DNA from: Prevotella sp.
Lineage (GTDB): Bacteria; Bacteroidota; Bacteroidia; Bacteroidales; Bacteroidaceae
Length of the DNA: 54,394 nucleotides
Assembly (NCBI GenBank): GCA_016286995.1
Contig: JAEEVA010000019.1
Span: forward strand, 1 to 54,394
Reading direction: 5' to 3'
In this document: piece by piece, positions 41,787-50,182 of the stretch
How the letters are laid out: every line of letters starts with the position of its first letter
Numbering within the stretch: position 1 is the stretch's first letter
Program-made: the position numbers and the translations under genes
The notes under the pieces: model-generated
Told to the model about the DNA's origin: nothing
Databases searched by the model: none
What the model saw: the letters and a program-made list of their open reading frames with translations, nothing else

Positions 41787-43631
41787 TTACTCCACAGTAA
41801 CCGATTTTGCCAGATTTCTGGGCTGGTCAACATTCTTCCCTTTGCAGACAGCCACATGATAGGCCAGCAACTGAAGGGGGATAGTAGCCACGAGGGGTTC
41901 CAGACACTCCAGTACGTCGGGCAGTTCAATAACCTCGTCGGCCAAACGGGCAATGGTGTTATCGCCTTTGGTCACCAGCGCAATGACACGCCCCTGACGG
42001 GCCTTGATTTCCTGAATGTTCGACAACACCTTTTCGTACATGGCATTGTGCGTGGCAATGACCACAACGGGCATATCACTGTCGATAAGGGCAATAGGTC
42101 CGTGCTTCATCTCAGCAGCAGGATAACCTTCAGCATGGATATAGGATATCTCCTTCAGCTTCAAGGCACCCTCCAAAGCCACAGGATAGGAGAAGCCACG
42201 ACCCAGGTAGAGGAAGTTGTGGGCGTAAGTAAAGATACGCGCAAGGTCGGCCACATGGTCGTTGGTCTTCAGCACCTCACGAATCTTATCGGGAATCTCG
42301 CTCAGTCCACGGACAATCTTCAGATATTCGTTACGGTCGATGGTACCTTTGGCTTCGCCCATGGCCAGTGCTATCATGGTGAGTACGGTGACTTGTCCCG
42401 TGAAGGCCTTCGTGGAAGCCACACCAATCTCAGGACCAACATGGATGTACGTACCAGTATCGGTAGCACGGGGAATGCTGCTGCCGATGGCGTTGCACAC
42501 ACCATAGATAAAAGCACCACGCTCCTTGGCCAGTTGAACGGCAGCGAGGGTATCGGCAGTCTCACCGCTCTGACTGATGGCAATAACCACGTCGCCCTTG
42601 CCGACAACAGGATTACGATAACGAAACTCCGAGGCGTACTCCACCTCACACGGTGTGCGACAGATGGTCTCGATAAGCTGTTTGCCAATAAGTCCTGCAT
42701 GCCACGACGTACCACAGGCCACGATGATCACGCGCTTGACTCCAAGCATCTGACGGCGGAAGTCGATGAGTGCAGAAAGCGTGACGTGGTCGGCCTCCAT
42801 GTTGATTCGGCCACGCATGCAGTTGGTCAGGCACTCTGGCTGCTCGAAGATTTCTTTCAGCATGAAATGCGGATAGCCACCTTTCTCAATCTGTCCGAGG
42901 TCAATGTCGACGGTCTTGACAGCCAGTTCCTGCTCTTCACCAAGAATACTAACCACCTTAAGTTCCTCGCCTAAACGGATGACGGCGATGTTGCCATCCT
43001 CAAGATAAACCACCTTGTCGGTATATTCGATGATGGGACTGGCGTCGCTGCCTAAAAAGAACTCGCCTTCGCCAATACCCACCACCAGTGGACTCTGTTT
43101 TCGGGCAGCAATAATCTGCGAGGGGTCGCGCTTGTCAATGATGGCAATGGCATAGGCGCCGATAACCTGATAGAGAGCCACCTGAACGGACTCCAACAGC
43201 GACAGATGTTTCTTGTTCATGATATACTCGACGAGCTGTACCAGCACCTCTGTATCGGTATCGCTCTTGAATTCGACGCCCTTGTCAATGAGTTTGGCCT
43301 TGATGTCGGCATAGTTCTCAATGATACCATTGTGGATGATGGCCAAATTATGGCTCTGGGAATAGTGCGGGTGGGCATTACGCGACGACGGCTCACCATG
43401 CGTAGCCCAACGGGTATGGGCAATACCGATAGTACCGCTCACGTCCTTGTCCTGACAGAATTCCGTCAGATTATCTACTTTACCTTTAGTCTTATAAACG
43501 TTCAGCTCCGAATTGCCATTTATCAAAGCGACACCTGCTGAGTCATAACCACGATATTCCAGACGGCGAAGGCCCTTTATCAGAATGGGATAAGCCTCCT
43601 TCTTTCCAATATAACCTACAATTCCACACAT
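41787..43631 (-). CDS. glmS: Glucosamine-6-phosphate synthase (isomerising)
   Basis: Makes glucosamine-6-phosphate from fructose-6-phosphate and glutamine for cell-wall and LPS synthesis. 614 residues. Cys2 is the glutaminase nucleophile in MCGIVGYIG; RRLEYRGYDSAG and HTRWATHGEPS complete that domain. Two SIS isomerase domains follow (CGTSWHAGL, SQSGETADT, EGALKLKEISYIHAEGYPA). C-terminal NLAKSVTVE is as expected. I see no glmS ribozyme. It follows the GHL10 gene by 37 bases. Confidence 0.97.
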   Translation of the reverse strand: MCGIVGYIGKKEAYPILIKGLRRLEYRGYDSAGVALINGNSELNVYKTKGKVDNLTEFCQDKDVSGTIGIAHTRWATHGEPSSRNAHPHYSQSHNLAIIHNGIIENYADIKAKLIDKGVEFKSDTDTEVLVQLVEYIMNKKHLSLLESVQVALYQVIGAYAIAIIDKRDPSQIIAARKQSPLVVGIGEGEFFLGSDASPIIEYTDKVVYLEDGNIAVIRLGEELKVVSILGEEQELAVKTVDIDLGQIEKGGYPHFMLKEIFEQPECLTNCMRGRINMEADHVTLSALIDFRRQMLGVKRVIIVACGTSWHAGLIGKQLIETICRTPCEVEYASEFRYRNPVVGKGDVVIAISQSGETADTLAAVQLAKERGAFIYGVCNAIGSSIPRATDTGTYIHVGPEIGVASTKAFTGQVTVLTMIALAMGEAKGTIDRNEYLKIVRGLSEIPDKIREVLKTNDHVADLARIFTYAHNFLYLGRGFSYPVALEGALKLKEISYIHAEGYPAAEMKHGPIALIDSDMPVVVIATHNAMYEKVLSNIQEIKARQGRVIALVTKGDNTIARLADEVIELPDVLECLEPLVATIPLQLLAYHVAVCKGKNVDQPRNLAKSVTVE

Positions 43632-43668
43632 AATTTGTTAAATCTATTAGTTAATTTATTCGATGTCT

Positions 43669-45147
43669 TTACTTCTTCACTTTCACTTTTGCCAATTTAC
43701 TTTCGTTCTGCACGCGGTTGAGCGCTGTGACGACATAGACACAAGGCACCTGTTCGGTATCAGGCAATTCATAGTAGGTATCGGTAGTCAGCGTCACCAG
43801 ATGCGAGGCATCGTCGGTATTGACCGTCTCACCCTTGTCAAAGCGGTAGACGGCATACTGACGGACTTCGGTCTGCCAGTCCTTACTCTTCGGCGGCAGC
43901 CACATGATGACACGCTGGCCGTCGAAATTGAAGGCCTTCACCTTACGCGGCTTCTTAGGCATATTCTTGCCCATTTCCTTACTGACAGGCTGCAAGGCTG
44001 GTGTACGCCAATAGTTAGTGCGCAATGCCGTACCATAATAGCCGATATCGTCGACGGTAGCCTTGGCATACCACAGCACGGTACCCCCGATGCGTGGCAG
44101 CTGACGGTGCAAAGTCATCTTGGCTGCCTGCTGATGACGATTGCTGTCGTGCAGGTCGGCATTCTTAACGGTACGTTCCACATCCTCGCCAATATACAGA
44201 TTGGTATGTGTCAGATTGGCACTCCACCAATGAATCAACTCGTCGTAGTCAGCAGCCTTATGGCCTATCTCCCAATAGAGCTGCGGCACACAATAGTCCA
44301 TCCAGCCATTGCGGTCCCACAGCAGGACGTCGGCATAGAGGTCGTCGTAGTTCTGCAGACCGTTGGTACGGCTTCCCTTGGGGTCGCTCTTCTGGTTACG
44401 GTAGATGCCGAAAGGCGAGACGCCCACTTTGACCCAGGGCTTCGTGTCGTGAACGGTCTTGTAGAGCTGTTCGATAAAGAGGTTGACATTCTGACGGCGC
44501 CAATCACCGAGATTGCTGATACCGTAGTTGTTGGCGGCAAAGTCGGCAGCATCGGGAATAGGTACGCCAGCCACGGGATAAGGATAGAAATAGTCGTCGA
44601 TATGCAGGCCGTCAACGTCGTAGCGTCTGACAATATCGCGGACAACATCGCAGATGTAGTCACGGCACGCCTTCAGGGCCGGATTGAGCAGCGTCAGACC
44701 GTCGTAATCGAAGGTCCATTCAGGATGTTGCACGACGACGTGGTTCGTGGCATTGCGATGAGCCACCTTGGTCTTGGCACGATAGGGATTAATCCACGCA
44801 TGCAGTTCCATTCCACGTTTGTGGCACTCGTTGACCATCCACGCCAGCGGGTCCCAGTAGGGATAGGGACAAGTGCCTTGTTCACCCGTGAGATAGTAGC
44901 TCCACGGTTCCAGCGCACTCTCGTAGAGGGCATCACACTCAGGGCGTACCTGGAAGATGATGGCGTTACAGCCGTCTTTCTTCAGCACATCGAGCTGGTA
45001 GCTTAGGGTACGCTGCATCTGCTCCGTACCCACACCCTTGAACTGTCCGTTTACAGACTGAATCCAAGCACCTCTAAACTCACGCTTCTGCTGTGCCGAC
45101 AAAAGCATTGCGGACAACAACAATACGATGGTCAATATTCGTCTCAT
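43669..45147 (-). CDS. Secreted GHL10-type glycoside hydrolase (DigH/YddW-like)
   Basis: 492 residues, signal peptide ending MLLSAQQ. TIM-barrel of the glycosyl-hydrolase-like 10 family: REFRGAWIQSVNGQF, IIFQVRPECDALYES, LHAWINPYRAK, VDGLHIDDYFYPYP, VGVSPFGIYRNQ. The C-terminal ~100 residues resemble a fibronectin-like domain (VKAFNFDGQRVIMWLPP). E. coli DigH of this family cleaves peptide-free peptidoglycan strands, so cell-wall remodelling is likely. Between smpB and glmS, all minus strand; the glmS link to wall precursor supply fits. Confidence 0.87.
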   Translation of the reverse strand: MRRILTIVLLLSAMLLSAQQKREFRGAWIQSVNGQFKGVGTEQMQRTLSYQLDVLKKDGCNAIIFQVRPECDALYESALEPWSYYLTGEQGTCPYPYWDPLAWMVNECHKRGMELHAWINPYRAKTKVAHRNATNHVVVQHPEWTFDYDGLTLLNPALKACRDYICDVVRDIVRRYDVDGLHIDDYFYPYPVAGVPIPDAADFAANNYGISNLGDWRRQNVNLFIEQLYKTVHDTKPWVKVGVSPFGIYRNQKSDPKGSRTNGLQNYDDLYADVLLWDRNGWMDYCVPQLYWEIGHKAADYDELIHWWSANLTHTNLYIGEDVERTVKNADLHDSNRHQQAAKMTLHRQLPRIGGTVLWYAKATVDDIGYYGTALRTNYWRTPALQPVSKEMGKNMPKKPRKVKAFNFDGQRVIMWLPPKSKDWQTEVRQYAVYRFDKGETVNTDDASHLVTLTTDTYYELPDTEQVPCVYVVTALNRVQNESKLAKVKVKK

Positions 45148-45191
45148 AATCCTCTATCTTCTTCTAACTCCTTCTATCCTCTTCTAACTCC
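45148..45191. repeat. Pyrimidine-rich repeat between smpB and the GHL10 gene
   Basis: TCTTCTAACTCCTTCTATCC followed by TCTTCTAACTCCTTAC: two copies of about 20 bases, filling the gap. Confidence 0.65.
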
Positions 45192-45674
45192 TTACTTATA
45201 AACTTTCATCGCACGATCCATTTCCCGACGGTCCTCCTTCTCTTTCAGCGTCTGACGCTTGTCGAACTCCTTCTTACCCTTACACAAGGCGATGTCCATT
45301 TTGGCGCGGCCGTTCTGGTCGATGAAGATCAAAAGGGGTACGATAGTATAGCCCGTCTGCTTCGTAGCCGATGCAAGACGTTGTATCTCACGACGGGTCA
45401 ACAACAGCTTGCGGTCGCGTTTCGTCTCGTGGTTGTTGTACGAACCATAAAAGTAGGTCGAGACATTCATACCCTTCACCCACATCTCACCATTGATAAT
45501 AGTGCAGTAGGTGTCGACCAGCGAAGCCTTGCCCAGACGGATGCTCTTAATCTCCGTACCCGTGAGTACGATGCCAGCGGTAAAGGTCTCGATGAAAAAA
45601 TACTCGAACGAGGCCTTTTTATTCTTGATGTTCACAGGACTTTTCTTCCTGATCAGTTCTTCTTCCTTATTCAT
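45192..45674 (-). CDS. smpB: SsrA (tmRNA)-binding protein
   Basis: Partner of tmRNA in rescuing stalled ribosomes. 160 residues. [32 protein letters not shown], the [13 protein letters not shown] block, [20 protein letters not shown] and the basic C-terminal tail are all classical. No tmRNA gene is seen nearby. 13 bases after the DMP19-like gene. Confidence 0.96.
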   Translation of the reverse strand: MNKEEELIRKKSPVNIKNKKASFEYFFIETFTAGIVLTGTEIKSIRLGKASLVDTYCTIINGEMWVKGMNVSTYFYGSYNNHETKRDRKLLLTRREIQRLASATKQTGYTIVPLLIFIDQNGRAKMDIALCKGKKEFDKRQTLKEKEDRREMDRAMKVYK

Positions 45675-45687
45675 GACAACTACTCAA

Positions 45688-46194
45688 TCATTCAATAACT
45701 TCTGCAAATCGTTCAATATGCTCGTCAATGTAGTGCGCTATGTCGTTTGTCCAGTTTTCTTCTTCCTCGACAAACGTGTCGTCAAGATCATCGAACTCAG
45801 GATACTGCTCAAAGAGCGCCATGAATTCCTCATCGCTGCAGTCACGCTCCAGCTGAGCACCATATTTCACGTAGAGCGAATGCGCATCATAGATGAGTTT
45901 CGACAGCGGGCGCATCCCCCAAAGTTTGAGGGCCTTGGCCAACGGATTCTTGAAGATGAACGGACCATAGCCGTTGTGAATCAGCTGTATGAAGCCTCCA
46001 TCCATCACTTCCTCGTGCAGCACGTCCCACGCCAACAGCGTCACCTGGTCGCTGGTCAGCTGGGGTAGCGTTTCAGATGTCAGTTCGCCGCCAATAGCCT
46101 CCTTGATGGCCTTTACGAAACAGTCGACAAAGGCATCCATCCCCTCGCCTACTGCTTGCCGTAATGCTACGTCTTGAACTTTAACTTCTATCAT
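45688..46194 (-). CDS. DMP19-like protein
   Basis: 168 residues, acidic, cytoplasmic. LLAWDVLHEEVMDGGFIQLI and NGYGPFIFKNPLAKAL, followed by an acidic C-terminus (FDDLDDTFVEEEENW), resemble the DMP19 family. The Neisseria member is a DNA-mimic that inhibits a repressor; here the role is unknown and the acidic tail is only suggestive. The ATG at 46194 is chosen because the promoter -7 box ends only eight bases upstream; longer frames run through the triplicated repeat. The message may be almost leaderless. First gene of a possible operon with smpB, GHL10 and glmS. Confidence 0.8.
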   Translation of the reverse strand: MIEVKVQDVALRQAVGEGMDAFVDCFVKAIKEAIGGELTSETLPQLTSDQVTLLAWDVLHEEVMDGGFIQLIHNGYGPFIFKNPLAKALKLWGMRPLSKLIYDAHSLYVKYGAQLERDCSDEEFMALFEQYPEFDDLDDTFVEEEENWTNDIAHYIDEHIERFAEVIE

Positions 46195-46202
46195 AACGCC
46201 TG

Positions 46203-46380
46203 CAAAGGTACGAATAAGTGAGCAAAAAACCAAATACATTTGAGTTTTTTCGAACGTGAGTACCTTCTCGCATAGGGAAAAAGGTACGAATAAGTGAGCA
46301 AAAAACCAAATACATTTGAGTTTTTTCGAACGTGAGTACCCTCTCGCATAGCGAAAAGGTACGAATAAGTGAGAACAATA
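46203..46380 (-). repeat. Triplicated ~75-bp promoter-carrying repeat upstream of the DMP19-like gene
   Basis: Near-identical units begin at 46205, 46281 and 46356 (the third is incomplete). Unit 1 carries TTTG (46231-46234), 20-base spacer, TACCTTTG (46203-46210). In units 2 and 3 the -7 box is changed to TACCTTTT. Each full unit has CAAAT-AC-ATTTG, TTCGAACGTGAGTACC and CTCGCATAG. It is the third site of the element found at 11515 and 34742. Confidence 0.85.
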
Positions 46381-46414
46381 CAAAATATTTTATTTGCTTT
46401 TTCGATTGAGCCTT

Positions 46415-46455
46415 GAAAAAAACCGCCCAAGAGGATGGCCTCCTGAGCGGTTTAT
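46415..46455 (-). terminator. Terminator after uxaC
   Basis: Minus-strand AAACCGCTCAGGAGG pairs with CCTCTTGGGCGGTTT (imperfect) around CCAT, followed by a run of seven to eight T (46415-46422). It lies directly downstream of uxaC. Confidence 0.9.
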
Positions 46456-46478
46456 GATGCAAAAAAAAGTTGTACTCG

Positions 46479-47885
46479 TTAATAGAATTGGAAGTAGCGA
46501 CGGGCATTGTTGTAGGAGATGTCCTCAACCATCTTACCCAGCAGTTCGCGGTCGTCGGGCAGCAGTCCCTTCTCAACGTCGTTACCCAGAAGGTTGCAGA
46601 GAATGCGACGGAAATACTCGTGACGGGGATAAGAAAGGAACGAGCGGCTGTCGGTAAGCATTCCCACGAAGCGTGATAGCAGACCAAGCACGCTAAGGGC
46701 ATTCATCTGGCGAATCATGCCGTCCATCTGGTCGTTGAACCACCAGCCTGATCCAAACTGAATCTTGCCAGGCTCGCCACCCTGGAAGTTGCCGAGCATA
46801 GTAGCGATGACCTCGTTGGCACAGGGGTTCAATGTATATAATATGGTACGCGTAAGCCTGCCTTCCATATTCAGCTTGTTCAAGAACTTCGACATAGCCT
46901 TGGCGGTATTGAACTCGCCAATGGAGTCAAAACCTGTATCAGGACCGAGCTGATTGTACATAGCGGTATTGTTGTCGCGGATGGCACCATAGTGGAACTG
47001 CTGTGTCCAGCCAGCATCGGCGTCCATCTCTGCCATACGGGTGAGGAAGCAGTTCTTGTACTGGCGAATCTCCAAGTTCGACAGCTGCTGACCACGCATA
47101 GCCTTCTCGAAAATAGTCTCTATCTGCGAGTCAGTATACTCCTCGTCATAGAACTCCTCGATGCCGTGGTCGGAAAGCTTTGAGCCCTGAGCGGCAAAGA
47201 AGTCGTGACGTTTCTGCAGGGCGTCGACCATATCGGCAAAACGGGTAATGGTAACCCCACTGACATTCTCCAGCTGATGGACGTAGTCAGGGAATTCGGG
47301 CTTCTCGATATTCATGGCCTTGTCAGGACGCCAGGCGGGAATCATCATGGGGTCGTCCTGAGCCTTGTGCTTAGCATACTCGATGTGGTTGTGCAGGTCG
47401 TCGACGGGATCGTCGGTGGTACATACACACTCGACATTATAGTGCTTCATCAATCCACGTGCCGAGAACTCAGGCTGCTTCAGCTTCTCGTTACACTCGT
47501 CGAAAATCTCGCGGGCAGTCTTGGGGCTCAGCAGTTTCTCGATACCGAAGGCGGTCTTCAGCTCCAAGTGAGTCCAATGGTACAGGGGGTTGCGCAGGGT
47601 GTAGGGTACTGTCTCAGCCCACTTCTCAAACTTCTCCCAATCGCTGGTATCCTTGCCTGTACAGTAGCGCTCGTCAACACCATTGGTACGCATAGCGCGC
47701 CACTTGTAGTGGTCGCCACCCAGCCACAGTTCTGTGATGCTCTTGAAGCGATGGTCGTTAGCCACCATTTCAGGAATGAGATGGCAATGATAATCGATGA
47801 TGGGCATCTTGGCTGCATGATTGTGATACAGGTCCTGGGCGACTTCAGTTTCCAGGACGAAATTCTTGTCATTGAATTGTTTCAT
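46479..47885 (-). CDS. uxaC: Uronate isomerase
   Basis: Isomerises glucuronate to fructuronate and galacturonate to tagaturonate in hexuronate breakdown. 468 residues, normal. The amidohydrolase-type metal site HCHL is in IIDYHCHLIPEM; further signatures are LWLGGDHYKWRAMR, CVCTTDDPVDDLH, and GSGWWFNDQMDGM near the C-terminus. Transcribed alone, with a -7 box at 47933 and a strong terminator. Other uronate genes (uxuA, uxaB) are not in this window. Confidence 0.95.
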   Translation of the reverse strand: MKQFNDKNFVLETEVAQDLYHNHAAKMPIIDYHCHLIPEMVANDHRFKSITELWLGGDHYKWRAMRTNGVDERYCTGKDTSDWEKFEKWAETVPYTLRNPLYHWTHLELKTAFGIEKLLSPKTAREIFDECNEKLKQPEFSARGLMKHYNVECVCTTDDPVDDLHNHIEYAKHKAQDDPMMIPAWRPDKAMNIEKPEFPDYVHQLENVSGVTITRFADMVDALQKRHDFFAAQGSKLSDHGIEEFYDEEYTDSQIETIFEKAMRGQQLSNLEIRQYKNCFLTRMAEMDADAGWTQQFHYGAIRDNNTAMYNQLGPDTGFDSIGEFNTAKAMSKFLNKLNMEGRLTRTILYTLNPCANEVIATMLGNFQGGEPGKIQFGSGWWFNDQMDGMIRQMNALSVLGLLSRFVGMLTDSRSFLSYPRHEYFRRILCNLLGNDVEKGLLPDDRELLGKMVEDISYNNARRYFQFY

Positions 47886-47932
47886 AGCTTTGTTATTTTG
47901 TTTGTTTTAGATATGTTCGTTTATTCGAGTTG

Positions 47933-47940
47933 CAAAAATA
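47933..47940 (-). promoter_or_regulatory. Promoter -7 element for uxaC
   Basis: TATTTTTG followed by CAAC on the minus strand, about 48 bases before the ATG; the -33 position (TTCG) is only a partial match. Confidence 0.55.
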
Positions 47941-48013
47941 GTGAATATTTCCGATATTTACGAATAACGGAGCATTTTTTATGGAAAAAAGTACGTAAAC
48001 GATGACGGAAATT

Positions 48014-48790
48014 TCAACTCTCCAACAATTCGGCAACGGTCATAGCAGGGTGTTCTTTCATCTGCTGGTCGGCATGGTCGACAAAGGTATTAGAGAATAC
48101 GGTGCGGTTCATCACCTGATTGACCACCCATTGTATCTTACCCATATGGCGGTCACGGCTCTCCTGCGACTGTTCCTCGGGCGACAACGGATAGAGGCTG
48201 AGCAGATAGAATGCCACGCAGTCGGGAACTATCATCTCACGGGTCATCAAAGAGCGCTGACGGGCATCATAATGTTCCTGATAGAAGGAATAGTCGGCAC
48301 CAAGATACTTGTCGAGACTGATACCTAGCGTATGGTTGCCGATGATGACACTCTGGTCAAAACTGCCTACTTGGGTATAAATCCGAGGAATCTCCAAAGT
48401 GGGGATATTATACTTCAGGCGACTGAATGCCGAGGAAAGCTCCTCATTCAGGTCTTCAACGTCGGCATAGAACTTTTGGACGTCGTCGAGCATGACCTGC
48501 AGGGTGGAGTCCTGGAAGAAATGCAGGAATTTGGAGTTGATGTCTGGGTCATCTACTTTACCGATGTGCAGCACGTTTTCTATCAGCATGCGGGTCTGCA
48601 TGGGATAGCTCGTGTTCATCTGCTGCAGGGCAGAATAGTCGCCTGTGGTGAGATAAAGGGTCTCAATACGGTCATAGCGCTCAATGCTGATTTGAGTGCT
48701 GTCCACCTCGTCGGTATTGGGCTTCAAACGCCATTCGCAACCAATGCAAACCAACAAGATGGTAAAAAATATGCCGTATACTTTGACCAC
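48014..48790 (-). CDS. GldB-like lipoprotein
   Basis: 258 residues. Signal peptide with lipobox VCIGC (Cys18); the start is a GTG at 48790, the only start giving a signal peptide. RYDRIETLYL, GSFDQSVIIGNHTLGISLDK and YLGADYSFYQEH match the GldB family, known from gliding flavobacteria but widespread in non-motile Bacteroidetes, where its role is unclear. No other gld gene is nearby. The promoter is a near-perfect consensus (48821-48852). Confidence 0.82.
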   Translation of the reverse strand: MVKVYGIFFTILLVCIGCEWRLKPNTDEVDSTQISIERYDRIETLYLTTGDYSALQQMNTSYPMQTRMLIENVLHIGKVDDPDINSKFLHFFQDSTLQVMLDDVQKFYADVEDLNEELSSAFSRLKYNIPTLEIPRIYTQVGSFDQSVIIGNHTLGISLDKYLGADYSFYQEHYDARQRSLMTREMIVPDCVAFYLLSLYPLSPEEQSQESRDRHMGKIQWVVNQVMNRTVFSNTFVDHADQQMKEHPAMTVAELLES

Positions 48791-48820
48791 TTAAAAGTGC
48801 TAAATTGTTAAAATCCGATG

Positions 48821-48852
48821 CAAAATTACTAAAAAATATTGTAAAAGCCAAA
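48821..48852 (-). promoter_or_regulatory. Promoter of the GldB-like gene
   Basis: Minus strand TTTG (48849-48852), 20-base spacer, TAATTTTG (48821-48828), then CATC; 30 bases before the GTG. Confidence 0.8.
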
Positions 48853-48946
48853 TTTTAACCTAAAAAAGATAAAAAAAAGTGCAATTTTTACGTCTTTCAC
48901 GTCTATTTTGTGAAATTTGCATAAACAAATCCTACAGAAACGTGCT

Positions 48947-50182
48947 ATGAAACAAACTTTTTTAACAATGCTAACGGCTGTCATCGTCCTATCAGCATCA
49001 GCTCAGACCACCATTCGTGTGACTGTCAGCAATCCTATTAACAAAGTGCGCGCCGACGAACCTGTCATCATACCATTGTCTGGATATGGCGACGTCAGGT
49101 CAGCATTAGTCACAATGAACGGACAGGAAATCCCCTGCCAACTGGACGACATGAATCAGGACGAACAGTTCGACGAGCTTTGTTTCCTGGCTGATTTGGA
49201 TAAAAAAGAAACCAAGCAATATGCCGTCACGCTCTACGAAACGGGTGAGCCACGTCCCTACCCTGCCCGTGTCTATGCCGAGATGGTGATGGCCAACACG
49301 AAAGACAAGACACTGAAGAAACACCAGCAGAACAACTTCATAGAATCCATCACGGCCAGGGGCGATGCTGCCTATACCTACAACCTACAGCACCATCACG
49401 GCGTGGACTTCGAAAGCGAGCTCAACGGTATCCGCATCTACTTTGATGCCCGTCAGACGCTGGACTTGTATGGTAAGTATAACAAACGACTGGAACTAAA
49501 AGAGACACAGTTCTATACCACCGACGAGCAGAAGGCCAACGGATATGGTGACGACGTGCTTTGGGTGGGTCAGACCTTCGGACTGGGAGCCTTTCGCGGA
49601 TGGGACGGACAGAAGCCCACACTCGTGGAACCCGTTCGTTCAAGAACCCAGCGCATCATCAGCTACGGCCCCCTGCGTTCCATCGTAGAGATTGTGGACA
49701 GAGGCTGGCAAGTAGCCGATACCCATCAGCCCTCACCCATCACCCTCAACATGACTCTGCGCTATACGCAATATGCCGGACATCGTGATACGGATGTCGA
49801 CGTATTCTTCAACAAGGACGTCAGCGCCCTCCGTTTCTCAACGGGCATCATCAACGTGAAAGGCTCTGAGGAATTCAGCGACAAGCAGGGACTGCGTGCT
49901 TGCTGGGGTACGGACTATCCTGCTACCGACACCACGAAATGGCAGCGTGAGACCGTAGGACTGGCCGTGCTGGTACCCTACAGGAACATCGCCAGCGAAG
50001 AGCCTGCCAACAAGGACAACTATGCCTATGTGCTGAAAGTCGATGGTCAGCACATGGCATATAAGGTCTGCTACACGTCAGACAAGGAAACATTCGGATA
50101 CCATACTGCCAAAGACTGGTTCGAATACCTGACAGCATGGAAGAAAGAGGTGGAAAGCCCCGTCGTCGTGACCTTTAATTAG
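48947..50182 (+). CDS. DUF4861 family secreted protein
   Basis: 411 residues from the ATG at 48947 (signal peptide MLTAVIVLSASAQ). A beta-rich protein with VTVSNPINKVRADEPVIIPL at the start, then ARQTLDLYGKYNK, VDRGWQ, and an AVLVPY strand near the end, matching the DUF4861 family as I recall it. DUF4861 genes often accompany pectin or uronic-acid utilisation genes in Bacteroidetes; uxaC and the galactanase in this window fit loosely. The promoter is weak (GAAATTTGC near 48911). The stop overlaps that of the convergent HU-LysM gene by eight bases. Confidence 0.75.
   Translation: MKQTFLTMLTAVIVLSASAQTTIRVTVSNPINKVRADEPVIIPLSGYGDVRSALVTMNGQEIPCQLDDMNQDEQFDELCFLADLDKKETKQYAVTLYETGEPRPYPARVYAEMVMANTKDKTLKKHQQNNFIESITARGDAAYTYNLQHHHGVDFESELNGIRIYFDARQTLDLYGKYNKRLELKETQFYTTDEQKANGYGDDVLWVGQTFGLGAFRGWDGQKPTLVEPVRSRTQRIISYGPLRSIVEIVDRGWQVADTHQPSPITLNMTLRYTQYAGHRDTDVDVFFNKDVSALRFSTGIINVKGSEEFSDKQGLRACWGTDYPATDTTKWQRETVGLAVLVPYRNIASEEPANKDNYAYVLKVDGQHMAYKVCYTSDKETFGYHTAKDWFEYLTAWKKEVESPVVVTFN

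Noticed and set aside
41613..42974. 453-codon plus-strand frame antisense to glmS
   Set aside because: glmS is unmistakable on the minus strand; no motif in the antisense frame.
43663..45006. 447-codon plus-strand frame antisense to the GHL10 hydrolase
   Set aside because: Same reason: the minus-strand protein has clear family motifs, while the plus-strand frame has none.
46203..46380. Three direct repeats considered as a CRISPR or attachment site
   Set aside because: Units of about 75 bp with no spacers, no cas gene or integrase; they match the dispersed promoter repeat at two other loci.
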